A DNA stretch of 64,000 nt from an uncultured Vampirovibrio sp. Lineage in GTDB: Bacteria; Cyanobacteriota; Vampirovibrionia; Gastranaerophilales; Gastranaerophilaceae. Shown in pieces: positions 63,823 through 64,000 of this stretch. Position 1 is the stretch's first letter. Each line of letters opens with the position of its first letter. The notes beneath the pieces are model-generated. The model saw only the letters and a list, made by a program, of their open reading frames with translations, searched no databases and was not told where the DNA came from. A program made the translations under genes and the position numbers. The stretch is taken from assembly GCA_910577515.1 (NCBI GenBank), contig CAJTLW010000007.1, positions 1 through 64,000 of the forward strand, read 5' to 3'.

Positions 63823-63979
63823 TATAATTTCCTAAAAAACATAAAACTGTATCTTCACATGTTATATATCGGCAGCTTTTTAAAAAACTTTTGCTTTTTT
63901 TATAAAAAATTTAAAAAATTTATACTAAAGTTTACAAAAAACCTAACCTAAGTATTAAAACTATGATAAAATTGGGGTT

Positions 63980-64000
63980 ATGGAGAATAGTGTAGGAATA
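63980..64000 (+). CDS. Start of a truncated gene, unknown product
   Basis: An ATG at 63980 opens MENSVGI before the window ends. TAAAAT (63967-63972), overlapping TATGAT, lies 7 nt upstream, and no Shine-Dalgarno is present, so it fits the leaderless pattern. The 157-bp divergent gap with the HD-GYP gene is otherwise AT-rich with no other feature visible. Confidence 0.35.

Overview
The window is an AT-rich bacterial chromosome segment carrying about 65 genes in short, tightly packed operons, many with 4-20 nt overlaps. There is no rRNA, tRNA, CRISPR array, intact insertion sequence or recognisable prophage. The best guess for the source is a non-photosynthetic relative of cyanobacteria, of the gut Gastranaerophilales/Melainabacteria type. 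Reasons: a likely homolog of the cyanobacterial clock-associated Fe-S protein LdpA, a possible Tic20-like membrane protein, an SLH-domain surface protein, a cyanobacterial-style envelope (SPOR, KdsC-like, UppP), many EF-hand/TPR/HEAT proteins of unknown role, and a fermentative AdhE-Rex module with no photosynthesis or respiration genes. This assignment is an inference from gene content.

Layout. Positions 1-470 hold the tail of a truncated gene and what looks like an undescribed type I toxin-antitoxin locus: a 25-residue hydrophobic peptide on the minus strand and a structured antisense RNA on the plus strand. Next come uvrB, a RelB/DinJ antitoxin with a frameshifted YafQ-like toxin, and the lysine/DAP genes dapB-asd-dapA. 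A sigma factor and rplJ-rplL follow, with a long leader and attenuator. 8.7-14 kb is accessory in character: an acyl-CoA ligase, a 2-hydroxyacyl-CoA dehydratase-related protein ending in a dispersed repeat, a YkgJ-type protein, an orphan OppD-type ATPase and a HigBA-like pair whose toxin has an internal stop. At 14-15 kb is a GT10 fucosyltransferase-like gene with a (CT)14 tract near its start; it looks phase variable and OFF in this sequence. rpsB-tsf, spmAB, TPR and coiled-coil proteins and aroC-aroK-aroB follow. The 24-31 kb stretch holds Nif3, coaBC, gmk, an EF-hand protein and dnaG-rpoD. After that come a HEAT protein with queC, DUF366, a SPOR protein, rpmB and a GH24 lysozyme. rex-adhE has a visible Rex operator. 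38.9-45.2 kb contains EF-hand and SLH proteins, a 5'-nucleotidase, uppP, queD and small regulators. 45.2-53 kb is one long leftward block: hpt, tilS, ldpA-like, lysC, two TPR proteins, a KdsC-like phosphatase and a membrane protein. The right end has gshB, two lineage-specific membrane proteins, a DAHP synthase, glyQ, three tandem amino-acid permeases and a degenerate HD-GYP protein.

The metabolic genes fit a fermenting amino-acid prototroph: diaminopimelate/lysine (lysC, asd, dapA, dapB), shikimate (DAHP synthase, aroB, aroK, aroC), queuosine (queC, queD), CoA (coaBC) and glutathione (gshB). A window-wide pattern is that at least ten genes have a -10-like hexamer exactly 6-7 nt before the start codon and no Shine-Dalgarno, which suggests frequent leaderless transcription.
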